Below the pieces are notes generated by a model. It was not told where the DNA came from. It saw only the letters and a program-made list of their open reading frames with translations, and ran no database searches. The position numbers were made by a program, and so were the translations under genes. A stretch of 64,000 nucleotides of DNA from Verrucomicrobiaceae bacterium (lineage in GTDB: Bacteria; Verrucomicrobiota; Verrucomicrobiia; Verrucomicrobiales; Verrucomicrobiaceae), in the NCBI GenBank assembly GCA_947507875.1, contig CANNQP010000017.1:1-64000 (forward strand), given 5' to 3'. Below are positions 1 to 8,401 of this stretch, one piece after another (within the stretch, counting starts at the first letter, position 1; each line of letters begins with the position of its first letter).

Positions 1-6
1 AAAACG

Positions 7-1305
7 ATGCCGATGAAGAAAATCGTCAGCACGAGCAGCAACTCGGCGGTGACACTACCCGACGCACCGCCCGACTTGCTGGACGTGCCTGATGTGAGCT
101 CGATGCTCGGTGGCGGTTCGCTGGGTGGCGGAGGTTTTGGCAAAGGCGGCGCTGGAGGCGGCTTCGGCACGGGCATGGGCATGGGAGCCATGCAAGGCTT
201 CGTGAGCTTGCCCCCCTCGATGAGAAGCCGTTGTTCTCCCCAGGAGCGCTTGAAGAAGCTGGCTGAAAGTGGCGGCACGCCCGAGTGCGAGCGCGCGGTA
301 TCGAACTCGCTGGAATGGCTAAAATCGAAGCAAAACCCAGACGGTTCCTGGCCTGGTCCCAACAAGGCAGGCATGACGGGTCTAGCACTTCTTTGTTACC
401 TAGGCCGCTGCGAAACGCCGGATTCTCCTTTCTATGGCGACACGGTGCTCAAAGGTATCAATTATCTGATCGAGCTATCCAACAAGAACCCATACGGTTA
501 TATCGGCGAAGAGATCAAGAGTGGCGGAAGCACCTACGCTCATGGCATCGCGACCTATGCTTTGGGCGAGATGTACACGCTGGCTCGTCTGGGCAACAAA
601 GAGTTACCAGGCATGAAGGATGCCTTCGTCAAAGGCGTGAAATTGATCATCGAAAACCAAAACCAACGTGGTTCTTGGACTTATGGTGGCATTGAAGCCG
701 GCAAACCCTACGGCTACAACAAAGACAGCAAAGGCGAAGACCTGTCGGTTGCAGGTTGGCAGTTCCAAGCCCTCAAGGCGGCCAAAAACAGCAGCCTGAA
801 AATCGACGGCCTGCACGCCGCTTTGGATAAAATGGTAGATTATGTTCTGGCCAAACAAACCAAGGATGGTGGTTTTGGAAACGCCAATCGCGACCAGCAT
901 TACAATCAGTGGAGCCTTACTGGGGTGGGAACCTTGGCCCTCCAAACTGCGGCTAAAGGCAAAACCAAGGCCACCAACGAAGGCTTAAAATTCTTGCGAC
1001 GCTTCTTGGAAGCAGAGCCCTTGGATTGGAACAAGAACTGCAACCCTTACTGCTGGTATTATTACACGCAGACCTTCTTCCAAGCAGGTGCCGATGACTG
1101 GAAATTCTACAACCAGCAACTGCTCCCGCAGCTACTCAGCGCCCAAAACCCAGATGGTAGCTTCAAAAAAGGTAGGGCCAACTGGCCATCAGGTGATACT
1201 CCTGACCCAGTTTACCGCCAGACAATGTGCACGCTGATGCTTGAGGTTTACTACCGCTACCTGAAGGTGGCTGACCGCGATGAAGCGAGCTTCTTTGATC
1301 GCTGA
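7..1305 (+). CDS. Prenyltransferase/squalene-oxidase repeat protein, possibly 5'-truncated
   Basis: The product resembles the terpene-cyclase/prenyltransferase alpha-alpha toroid fold. Repeats of the QW type recur along it: SLEWLKSKQNPDGSW near residue 100, a GSWTYGG repeat near 220, KQTKDGGFGNA near 285 and SAQNPDGSFKK near 380. Residues 35-65 form a Gly/Met-rich linker (GGGSLGGGGFGKGG). No catalytic DxDD motif is obvious, so cyclase activity is doubtful; in Planctomycetes and Verrucomicrobia such proteins are usually uncharacterised envelope proteins. The frame stays open to base 1 and the N-terminus lacks a signal or membrane segment, so the true start may lie outside the window. It converges on the PhoD-like gene, leaving 17 bases between stops. 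Confidence 0.8.
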   Translation: MPMKKIVSTSSNSAVTLPDAPPDLLDVPDVSSMLGGGSLGGGGFGKGGAGGGFGTGMGMGAMQGFVSLPPSMRSRCSPQERLKKLAESGGTPECERAVSNSLEWLKSKQNPDGSWPGPNKAGMTGLALLCYLGRCETPDSPFYGDTVLKGINYLIELSNKNPYGYIGEEIKSGGSTYAHGIATYALGEMYTLARLGNKELPGMKDAFVKGVKLIIENQNQRGSWTYGGIEAGKPYGYNKDSKGEDLSVAGWQFQALKAAKNSSLKIDGLHAALDKMVDYVLAKQTKDGGFGNANRDQHYNQWSLTGVGTLALQTAAKGKTKATNEGLKFLRRFLEAEPLDWNKNCNPYCWYYYTQTFFQAGADDWKFYNQQLLPQLLSAQNPDGSFKKGRANWPSGDTPDPVYRQTMCTLMLEVYYRYLKVADRDEASFFDR

Positions 1306-1323
1306 GCTGATCAAAAGCTCAGC
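1301..1323. terminator. Hairpin between convergent genes
   Basis: GCTGAGCT and AGCTCAGC form an 8-bp perfect stem around a 7-nt loop, spanning the stop codons of the two convergent genes. There is no T-tract on either side, so intrinsic termination is uncertain. Confidence 0.35.
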
Positions 1324-3899
1324 TAACCCAGGGTAATCTCCAGAACCTCAGGGTTGACTAAAAGAGCACGAACCCCTGTGATCTCTTTGGTCACCCCTGC
1401 TTCCGGTTCAGAAATCACCAGATTGTATTCGCCCTCAGCAAAAACATGAGGCTGCCAATTGTCTGTGTTCAGTCGCAAGACATACAAAAGCTCTGCACGC
1501 TTCGCATCCATGACCTCCACCACCGCAGAGCTCGTGTTCGTGAACTTGAGTCGTGGTAGGTAGGCTTTTGCTTGTTTGCCGTACTGGTCACGCTCACTCA
1601 CGGTAACAGGCCAAGTTTCCATCTGCTGACCACCGATATCATCCAAAGGCCAACATTCACAAGTCACCCTACGGTTTTGTTTATCGAAGCGAACCCAGCC
1701 AAAGCCTGAGGTCTTCGCACGCAAATTTTCAAGGATAGGTTTCGGGGGCTGAAACGGTCCATTTTTCACAGCAAGCACAGCCAAAGGGTGCCCAAAGTGA
1801 TCCATGAAATCGCCTGTAATTCCCTGACCGGGCTTACGACCATTCACCTTCTCTGTCGGTTCCCACCAACGAGGATAACCAACATTCACAGCAGGCCCAG
1901 CGAAAGCAACCCCCGCATCCCGTGCTTCCTCAATCCCATAATGAACCACAGCAGGCAAATGCTGGTCGCCCGCGAGATGAAAGGCATGAGCCTTGCGGAT
2001 GAGACGCAAGGCCGCATTCCGCGCCTTTTGGGGCCAGCCATTTTGGTCATAGTCCATTCTGAGCACTTGGCGATCTCCCCCATGCGTCGTGGCCATGCCT
2101 GCAAAGATGGTTTGCGAAATCACGGCCTTCATCTGCGCTCCCTTCCAGTCCCGAACCCACTTTTGCAAAAACTGCATCTGCTCGCCACCCAGAAGCTCCA
2201 AGCCCTCGATGTCCGAGAGCTTCGGGTCTGCATCTGGATTTATCATATGATCTGGCCGTTCATCCGTGGGCGGCACATTACCCTCAGGCGCGGATTTAAA
2301 CTGACGGTCTGCCAAGATGGCGAAACTGATGCCACCATATGTCATTGCACCGTAGTAATTGCTGATGCCTTGCTTGCAGGGCTTGGTGTCGTAAGGGTCG
2401 GGATGATGAGAGGTCTGTGTGCGATGCACCACATTGACCCACTCGGCTGGCATTTGGTAGCCACCCGCTTCCTGACTTCGAGTCTGCTTTTCCCCTCCGA
2501 CACCCCAGAGATTTCCCTGATAAACATCATGATCGTCGGGTAATGAGACACTGGGACGATCTTTGGTAAGTTCACGCCAAGTCCAACCATGAAAATACCA
2601 CTTTCTCAAGTAATCGAGCACCGCGGGTTCTAGAGGATCACGCTGCACACCATAACCTGCTGTGCTTTCGTAAAATTGATCCCCGACAAATGCTAGTAGA
2701 TCTGGGTCGAGTTTAGCGACAGCGCTCACAAAAGGTGCGTTCGGAAACGCTGTGTGAATGTTGCAGGAGATGTCAGCGACCTTGAGCTCAGCGAGGTGCC
2801 AAGGGTCACGACGAATGATGCCCTGCAGATGATGTGTGTGGCTTCCTATTTTTGATTTCAACACGTAGCTTAGCCGATACGGGATATCCTGCGAGGAATC
2901 CCACTGCGTAAGGCGAAAGCTGGCGGTTCTCGCTTGTGCATGAATCTGGGCCGTGGCGATGACCTTCCAGGCAGGGCCATCTTCCACCTCAAATCTCACC
3001 TCACGATGATCTTCGGCACCCATGGGTGGCAGCTGTGCAGTCATCTTCATGATGTCTCCACTGAGTGTGTATTGATTGAAAAGGATCGGCCCCCAACGAT
3101 GCGATTCCTGAACATCGATTTTGCTACCACGAATCGTCCAGTCACTGAAGGCAAAGAGGCCTGAACCCATATTGAAGGCATTTTCGGGCGCTTTCTTTTT
3201 AGCCTGGGCACGTTGACTCTCCGGCGCAAAATTGCAGCCAATGGCAACATTGCCCACCAGGGCCTTGGGATGCAGATCTTCCTGGGTGATGGCGCCTAAC
3301 AAACGCCCTGTCTCGGCATCATGAACCGCAAACTGCAAAGTATACGTCTTGGCTTTTTCTTCGACACTCAACATAAGACGCAAGCTCTGGATGCCATCCA
3401 GTTCAGCGCGTGCCAGGGGTCGATTGAGATCGCCAATAAACAAATCGCCATTCGCCATGACGCCAATGTCCAGTCCTGAGGAAAAAGCCAGGTTGTTCCG
3501 GTAATCGCGCAGATGGGGCTCATCGCGGAGCGTGCCGAGTATGCCAATTTTGAAGCCAGCACTGCCTTTGCCATTTCCAGAAAACGCATTCCCTCCGATG
3601 CGTGAGACAACCACACTCATCTGAAGGTCACCACGACGATCCGCCAACTGACAAACCAGCGAATGCACGTTGCGATTCGGTTTGGCGGCAATGCATTCAG
3701 CACGCCCCTCACGCACTTGCCAATCTTGCAAGGGATTCGCCCAGTAATCTGGCCCTAACCAAACACGATCCAGATCCTCATGCCAGCGGCTGGCAAAGGA
3801 GACAGAGGCCACCGCATTAGCGGCGTCGATTGGCAGAAGGCTACCTGCCACAAAGGCCGTGGATTCTGCAATAAAATAACGACGTGTGGTCTTGGACAT
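1323..3899 (-). CDS. PhoD-like metallophosphatase, secreted (Tat-type signal)
   Basis: The C-terminal half matches the PhoD alkaline phosphatase/phosphodiesterase family: LLAFVGDQFYES and SLPDDHDVYQGN supply the metal-binding Asp, Asn and His positions, and QTIFAGMATTHGG follows. These enzymes hydrolyse phosphomonoesters or diesters outside the cytoplasm. About 350 residues precede the phosphatase domain and look beta-rich, longer than in classical PhoD of about 550 residues. The ATG at 3899 begins MSKTTRRYFIAES, with an RR pair before a hydrophobic stretch, suggesting Tat export. The ORF track starts at a GTG at 3935, which has an AAGGGG ahead of it and cannot be excluded. It lies 53 bases after folC on the same strand. 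Confidence 0.82.
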   Translation of the reverse strand: MSKTTRRYFIAESTAFVAGSLLPIDAANAVASVSFASRWHEDLDRVWLGPDYWANPLQDWQVREGRAECIAAKPNRNVHSLVCQLADRRGDLQMSVVVSRIGGNAFSGNGKGSAGFKIGILGTLRDEPHLRDYRNNLAFSSGLDIGVMANGDLFIGDLNRPLARAELDGIQSLRLMLSVEEKAKTYTLQFAVHDAETGRLLGAITQEDLHPKALVGNVAIGCNFAPESQRAQAKKKAPENAFNMGSGLFAFSDWTIRGSKIDVQESHRWGPILFNQYTLSGDIMKMTAQLPPMGAEDHREVRFEVEDGPAWKVIATAQIHAQARTASFRLTQWDSSQDIPYRLSYVLKSKIGSHTHHLQGIIRRDPWHLAELKVADISCNIHTAFPNAPFVSAVAKLDPDLLAFVGDQFYESTAGYGVQRDPLEPAVLDYLRKWYFHGWTWRELTKDRPSVSLPDDHDVYQGNLWGVGGEKQTRSQEAGGYQMPAEWVNVVHRTQTSHHPDPYDTKPCKQGISNYYGAMTYGGISFAILADRQFKSAPEGNVPPTDERPDHMINPDADPKLSDIEGLELLGGEQMQFLQKWVRDWKGAQMKAVISQTIFAGMATTHGGDRQVLRMDYDQNGWPQKARNAALRLIRKAHAFHLAGDQHLPAVVHYGIEEARDAGVAFAGPAVNVGYPRWWEPTEKVNGRKPGQGITGDFMDHFGHPLAVLAVKNGPFQPPKPILENLRAKTSGFGWVRFDKQNRRVTCECWPLDDIGGQQMETWPVTVSERDQYGKQAKAYLPRLKFTNTSSAVVEVMDAKRAELLYVLRLNTDNWQPHVFAEGEYNLVISEPEAGVTKEITGVRALLVNPEVLEITLG

Positions 3900-3952
3900 G
3901 AACTGAGAACACCCTTGCCCTGGGGCGTCTTGCACGTCTTCCCCTTACCAAC

Positions 3953-5221
3953 TCATTGCAGGCTCGTCTGAAAAGACTCAGGCTGCTGCTCCAACATGGC
4001 CAGCGCCTCCCCAACAAGGTAAAGCGAACCGCACACAAGTTTTCTGGAAGAGGTGCCGTGGTTCAGCGCTTCTGCGAGATGGGCATGTTCGAAAATGCTT
4101 GAACTTGGTGGAGGTGTTTCGAGGCTTCGAAGAATGGCTTTTAGCTCTACGGTTGGCATCGCTCGGGCCGAAGAGAAGGTGGTGAGATGCCAAGACGAAG
4201 CGACGGGAACAAGCGCTTCCATGATACCCACGATGTCTTTGTCCTTTGCGGCAGCAAAAATCACGGCCGCCCTTTCACGCGGGTACTCTTGCTGCCAAGT
4301 GCCGGCCAAGACCATGGCAGCTTCGTTATTGTGCGCTCCATCCAAGATGATGTTACCGTCCTGCATGCGCTGGAATCGCCCAGGCCAACGCACCGCTTGC
4401 AGCGCTGCCTCGAGCCTCACCGCCGGCAAGCGCACGCCCAGTTCACGCACAGCTTCCAACGCCAAGGCTGCATTCCATGCCTGATGCGGGCCAGTGAGTC
4501 CGACATCGACACCTTCGATTGGGCCATCGACATGAAGGAAAGGAGCTTTTTGGCGCGCTGCCGTTTCCTTTAGTACCTTGAGTGCGATTGGATCTTGCAG
4601 CCCCGTCACAACAGGCACCTGTGGTTTGATGATACCTGCTTTTTCCGCCGCAATGGACGCAAGCGTATCGCCCAACTGGTCCATGTGATCCATGCCAATG
4701 CGGGTAATCACACAAATCTCAGGCAAGATGGCATTCGTGGCATCCAAGCGCCCGCCTAAGCCAGTCTCCAGAACCACCCACTCGACACCTCTCTGCCTGA
4801 ACCAGTCTAGAGCGAGGACAAAGGCGAGCTCAAAGAACGTGGGATGTGGGTCCCAGCCGGTCACCTTTTCACGGAGTCTAGCCAGACCAGCCTCCAGTTC
4901 ATCATGGCTAATCTGGCGCTCTGTATCACAGATCCGTTCGTTGAAACGAATGAGATGCGGTGAGGTGAAAAGACCTGCCGTCAGACCTGCCGTCTTCAGC
5001 ATGGAATGGATGAAAGCACAGGTGCTACCTTTACCATTCGTGCCAGCAACATGAATGAACTTTAACCCGCGTTCTGGGTGATCCATCGCGGCAAGCAAAC
5101 GATGCACATTGTCGAGACCGAGCTTGATGCCAAAAAGCTGGGTAGAATAGAGCCAAGAAAGTTCAGGTGTCACAGGCGGAAAAAGTGAGTTTGGAGGGGC
5201 CTTGGCAGCCGACCAACCCAA
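3953..5221 (-). CDS. folC: Folylpolyglutamate synthase / dihydrofolate synthase
   Basis: This is a Mur-ligase-superfamily enzyme that adds glutamate to dihydropteroate and to folates. The P-loop HVAGTNGKGST lies near residue 60 and is followed by the family signature FTSPHLIRFNERI. Further on are VLETGLGGRLDATN and the Mur-type central motif TRIGMDHMDQLGDT, and LDGAHNNEAA marks the C-terminal domain. Length 422 is normal. The track start at 5221 is a TTG; an in-frame GTG at Val17 is an alternative, and the conserved FGIKLGL motif begins around residue 30, so either start leaves the enzyme complete. It lies just downstream of tRNA-Leu on the same strand. Confidence 0.95.
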   Translation of the reverse strand: MGWSAAKAPPNSLFPPVTPELSWLYSTQLFGIKLGLDNVHRLLAAMDHPERGLKFIHVAGTNGKGSTCAFIHSMLKTAGLTAGLFTSPHLIRFNERICDTERQISHDELEAGLARLREKVTGWDPHPTFFELAFVLALDWFRQRGVEWVVLETGLGGRLDATNAILPEICVITRIGMDHMDQLGDTLASIAAEKAGIIKPQVPVVTGLQDPIALKVLKETAARQKAPFLHVDGPIEGVDVGLTGPHQAWNAALALEAVRELGVRLPAVRLEAALQAVRWPGRFQRMQDGNIILDGAHNNEAAMVLAGTWQQEYPRERAAVIFAAAKDKDIVGIMEALVPVASSWHLTTFSSARAMPTVELKAILRSLETPPPSSSIFEHAHLAEALNHGTSSRKLVCGSLYLVGEALAMLEQQPESFQTSLQ

Positions 5222-5249
5222 AAAAAGGCCAGCTAAATCAGCTGGCTGG

Positions 5250-5334
5250 TGGTGCTCGGGAAGGGACTCGAACCCTTAAGCCTTTCGGCACAAGATCCTT
5301 AGTCTTGCGCGTATACCAATTCCGCCACCCGAGC
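5250..5334 (-). tRNA. tRNA-Leu, anticodon AAG
   Basis: A complete type II tRNA reads on the minus strand. The acceptor is GCTCGGG/CCCGAGC with discriminator A and an encoded CCA. The D-arm is GCGGAATTGGTATACGC, the anticodon stem CAAGA/TCTTG encloses loop CTAAGGA, and there is a short variable arm (GCC-GAAA-GGC) and T-arm AAGGG-TTCGAGT-CCCTT. With U33 in place the anticodon is AAG, reading CUU. The long variable arm and A73 support leucine identity. A34 is unusual here; see findings. Confidence 0.93.
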
Positions 5335-5359
5335 AGGGCTGCGTTTTGCAGGGGCGCGC

Positions 5360-5386
5360 ATTATAGCGGGTCAGATTCGGATGCAA
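5360..5386 (-). promoter_or_regulatory. Promoter of tRNA-Leu
   Basis: On the minus strand TTGCAT is followed after 15 bases by a perfect TATAAT, whose last base lies 26 bases before the tRNA 5' end. The -10 box is convincing; the spacing is short. Confidence 0.55.
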
Positions 5387-5476
5387 CTGCTGTTTTGATT
5401 TTTTCCAGCTGGCTAGAGGAGCGCATGGACAATGTCTTGCCGCCTCCTAGGGAGCGAGTTAATCGAAAGGCCATTC

Positions 5477-6238
5477 ATGTCGCTGGAAACCCTTGTCCTG
5501 CTATTCCTCGCTGGCCTCAGCGCGGGCTTCGTCGACGCTGTGGCCGGGGGTGGCGGTCTGATTTCGATCCCGTCACTGCTGTGGGCTGGCCTCACCCCGC
5601 AGATGGCTTTGGGTACGAACAAGATGCAATCCACCTGGGGCACCGCCATGGCGGTACGGAAGTATATGAAAGCCGGGCTGGTGCGCTGGAAGGATGTTCA
5701 AGGCGCTGCTGTCGTTACCTTCGTTGCGGCCAGCATAGGCACTTGGGTGGTCACGCAGATCAGCAACGAAGTCCTGAAATTGATCGTGCCTTGGCTGCTG
5801 TTGGCCATTGCGATTTATGTGGTTCTCTCGCCGAAACTGGGCGTTCAAGCCGGCAAGGCTAAGCTTTCAGCCACTGCTTTTGCCGGGATCATGGGTGTTA
5901 CACTCGGGTTTTACGATGGTTTTTTTGGCCCCGGCACAGGCACCTTTTGGACAGTCGCCGGCGTGTCCCTGCTAGGCCTAGCTCTGCCTCAGGCTGCGGC
6001 TTACACCAAGGTTGTGAACCTTTCCAGCAACCTCGCCGCCTTGGGCGTTTTTCTGATCTCGGACCGCATCCACTACCCGATCGCCATGTCCATGATTGCC
6101 GGACAATTGATCGGAGGTCGGCTTGGCGCGGGGATGGCCATCAAGCATGGAGCAGGCTTCATTCGCTTCATGTTTTTGGCAGTGGTGTTTTGTATGATCC
6201 TGAAACTATTCTGGGAGCAGCTGGAGGCAGGAGCTTGA
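5477..6238 (+). CDS. TauE/SafE family anion exporter (YfcA-like)
   Basis: A 253-residue integral membrane protein with about eight hydrophobic segments. The N-terminal signature GFVDAVAGGGGLISIPSLL and the internal GFYDGFFGPGTGTFW are the two inverted half-repeat motifs of the TauE/SafE (DUF81) family, closest to the YfcA type. Family members export or import sulfite, sulfonates or other organic anions; the substrate here cannot be told. I chose the ATG at 5477 (MSLETLVLL) over the upstream start at 5432 because an AAAGG lies about 7 bases before it and the membrane domain begins there. It stands alone between the tRNA and a sugar isomerase-like gene. Confidence 0.88.
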   Translation: MSLETLVLLFLAGLSAGFVDAVAGGGGLISIPSLLWAGLTPQMALGTNKMQSTWGTAMAVRKYMKAGLVRWKDVQGAAVVTFVAASIGTWVVTQISNEVLKLIVPWLLLAIAIYVVLSPKLGVQAGKAKLSATAFAGIMGVTLGFYDGFFGPGTGTFWTVAGVSLLGLALPQAAAYTKVVNLSSNLAALGVFLISDRIHYPIAMSMIAGQLIGGRLGAGMAIKHGAGFIRFMFLAVVFCMILKLFWEQLEAGA

Positions 6239-6302
6239 TTTCTTGACCCAGAGCGCGGCCCTCAGTATCTGAGCGCTGTCTCTTATTCCCACCCACTCCA
6301 CC

Positions 6303-7217
6303 ATGATCAAGCTCACCGGCATCGCAGATGAAGCAGGCGCGTCTCTCGACGTGCAAATCCAGGCCCACCAGGAACTCGGCTGGGACAGCATTGAGTCCCG
6401 CATCGTCGAATTCGACGGCGTGAAGGGCAATCTGCACGAGATTCCCGATGCCGTGTTCAATAAAGTCGTGGCCCACCTGGACGAAAAAGGCATGAAGGTG
6501 AGCGGCTTCGGATCCCTGATCGGCAATTGGGCCAAAAAGATCACCGATGACTTTTCCATCACCGAAGCTGAAATCAGCCGAGCTATTCCGCGCATGCAGC
6601 GGCTTGGCGCTAAGCTCATCCGTGTGATGAGCTATGCCGTGTGTAAAACCGACGGCAAGGACGACGAAGAGCAATTCGCCCCGGAACGCATCCGTCGCAT
6701 GATCGAGATCAACAAGCGCTTCACCGATGCTGGCCTGACCGTCGTGCACGAAAACTGCATGAACTGGGGTGGCATGAGCGCAACGTATGTGCAGCGGATG
6801 GCCGAGACTGTGCCCGGCATGAAGTGGGTCTTTGACACTGGCAATCCTGTTTTTATCGACGACCGCGACCGCCCTGGCCAGAAGCAAGACGCCTGGGAAA
6901 TGTACCAGGCTATCAAGCCCTTCATGGCCCACGTACACGTCAAAGACGGCATCTGGGACAAGGCTAAAAATGATGCCACCTACACCTATCCCGGGGAAGG
7001 AGAAGGCCAGACGGAACGCATCATGAAGGACCTCGTCGAAACCGGCTATTCGGGCTACATCAGCATTGAACCGCACGTGGCAGTCGTCTTCCACGGCGCA
7101 GGTGCAGCCGATTATCTTAGCCCCGAACAGAAGGCAAAGGAGCAATACGACAGTTACATTAAATACGGTCGTATGCTCGAAGCCATGCTCCATCGCCTAG
7201 GTGCCAAGCTGGGCTGA
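6303..7217 (+). CDS. Sugar phosphate isomerase/epimerase-like TIM barrel
   Basis: The 304-residue product fits the xylose-isomerase-like TIM-barrel family (AP endonuclease 2 superfamily), which includes hexulose isomerases, inosose dehydratases and tagatose epimerases. Visible features are the N-terminal strand IKLTGIADEAG, LTVVHENCMNWGG with a probable metal-binding Glu, KWVFDTGNPV with an Asp ligand, MAHVHVKDG with a His ligand and the final YISIEPHV with a Glu. The substrate is unknown. It is followed by the zinc-ribbon gene after 17 bases, so the two may be cotranscribed. It has no Shine-Dalgarno. Confidence 0.85.
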   Translation: MIKLTGIADEAGASLDVQIQAHQELGWDSIESRIVEFDGVKGNLHEIPDAVFNKVVAHLDEKGMKVSGFGSLIGNWAKKITDDFSITEAEISRAIPRMQRLGAKLIRVMSYAVCKTDGKDDEEQFAPERIRRMIEINKRFTDAGLTVVHENCMNWGGMSATYVQRMAETVPGMKWVFDTGNPVFIDDRDRPGQKQDAWEMYQAIKPFMAHVHVKDGIWDKAKNDATYTYPGEGEGQTERIMKDLVETGYSGYISIEPHVAVVFHGAGAADYLSPEQKAKEQYDSYIKYGRMLEAMLHRLGAKLG

Positions 7218-7234
7218 GTGGATTTCCCCCGGCT

Positions 7235-8305
7235 ATGTCGGAAGTCACTTCGCTCTCTAAGTTTGGCTGTCCTGCCTGTGGGGCAGAGGCCCTTTGGACC
7301 CCCTCCAAACACGCCTTAGTCTGTCCGTACTGCGGCACGGAATCTCCTGCTGAGCTGAAAATCGATGGCTCATTGGTGGAAGAAAATGACCTCGTCACCG
7401 CGCTGCGCTCGATTCCTGAAGAACAACGTGGCTGGGCTGCCGAGCGCAAAACCGTGCGCTGCCAGAGTTGCCAAGCCATCTCCATCTTCGATGCGAAGCG
7501 GGTAGCGCAGCGCTGCGACTTCTGCGGATCCCCTTCTCTGCTAAGCGTGGAAGACATCCAAGCTCCAATCCGCCCTGGCAGCGTGCTCCCCTTCAAAGTC
7601 GCAGAGTCTCAAGTGCGCGAAGAAATTCGCCGTTGGTATGGCAGCCATTTTTGGGCAAAAAACGATGTCGGTGAAAAGGCTCTGACCGATACCCTTCATG
7701 GTCTTTATGTTCCGTATTGGACCTTCGATGCCCACGCCGAATGCGCTTGGGAAGCGCAGGCAGGGTATTATTACATCACCACGGATAGCCAAGGACGCAC
7801 CCAACAGCAAGTGCGTTGGCAATACGTCAGTGGTCATGTGAGCCAAAATTTTGATGATGTGCTAGTGCCAGCCTCAAAGGGCATCCACCCAGGCCTACTG
7901 GAGGGTCTGGCCCCTTTTCCTACCACGAGCGATCTTGTGCCTTACGATCCTGGTTATCTTAGCGGCTGGGTAGTGGAACAATATCAAATTGACCTCGTTC
8001 ACGCCGCTCAAGAATCGCGTGAACGTATGGTGCAACGCCTGCGCGATCTTTGCACCCGGCAGGTCCCAGGAGATACCCATCGGGGGCTGCGCATAGAGCC
8101 CTCATTTAGCGGGCAGACCTTCAAGCACGCCCTCCTACCGGTCTGGCTCCTGAGCTACACCTATGGATCCAAGACCTATCAAGTCGCCGTGAACGGAGCC
8201 ACCGGCAAGATAACGGGCGAGTATCCACTAAGCTGGGCCAAAATCAGCATCGCCATCCTCATCGCTCTACTGATCCTGCTGATCTTCATGGCTTCGAAAC
8301 ATTGA
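7235..8305 (+). CDS. Zinc-ribbon protein with C-terminal membrane anchor
   Basis: Two four-Cys zinc ribbons open the protein: C12-x2-C15 with C30-x2-C33, and C76-x2-C79 with C94-x2-C97. A middle region rich in aromatic residues follows (LHGLYVPYWTFDAHAECAWEAQAGYYY, near residue 160). The last 20 residues before the end (ISIAILIALLILLIFM) form one membrane helix, so the bulk probably faces the cytoplasm in a tail-anchored arrangement. Homologues of this architecture are widespread and uncharacterised; I do not assign a function. It follows the isomerase gene by 17 bases. Confidence 0.75.
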   Translation: MSEVTSLSKFGCPACGAEALWTPSKHALVCPYCGTESPAELKIDGSLVEENDLVTALRSIPEEQRGWAAERKTVRCQSCQAISIFDAKRVAQRCDFCGSPSLLSVEDIQAPIRPGSVLPFKVAESQVREEIRRWYGSHFWAKNDVGEKALTDTLHGLYVPYWTFDAHAECAWEAQAGYYYITTDSQGRTQQQVRWQYVSGHVSQNFDDVLVPASKGIHPGLLEGLAPFPTTSDLVPYDPGYLSGWVVEQYQIDLVHAAQESRERMVQRLRDLCTRQVPGDTHRGLRIEPSFSGQTFKHALLPVWLLSYTYGSKTYQVAVNGATGKITGEYPLSWAKISIAILIALLILLIFMASKH

Positions 8306-8401
8306 TCCCTATCGCGTCTCGCCAACGCCCTAGCCCTCATCTTTGCATCAATCATTGCACATCCCTGCTCACCGGCGGTCAGAGCAGACTAGCATTTCAT
8401 C

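Noticed and set aside
6168-7193. 341-residue minus-strand ORF
   Set aside because: Antisense to the TIM-barrel isomerase gene; His/Asp/Val-rich sequence typical of a shadow frame.
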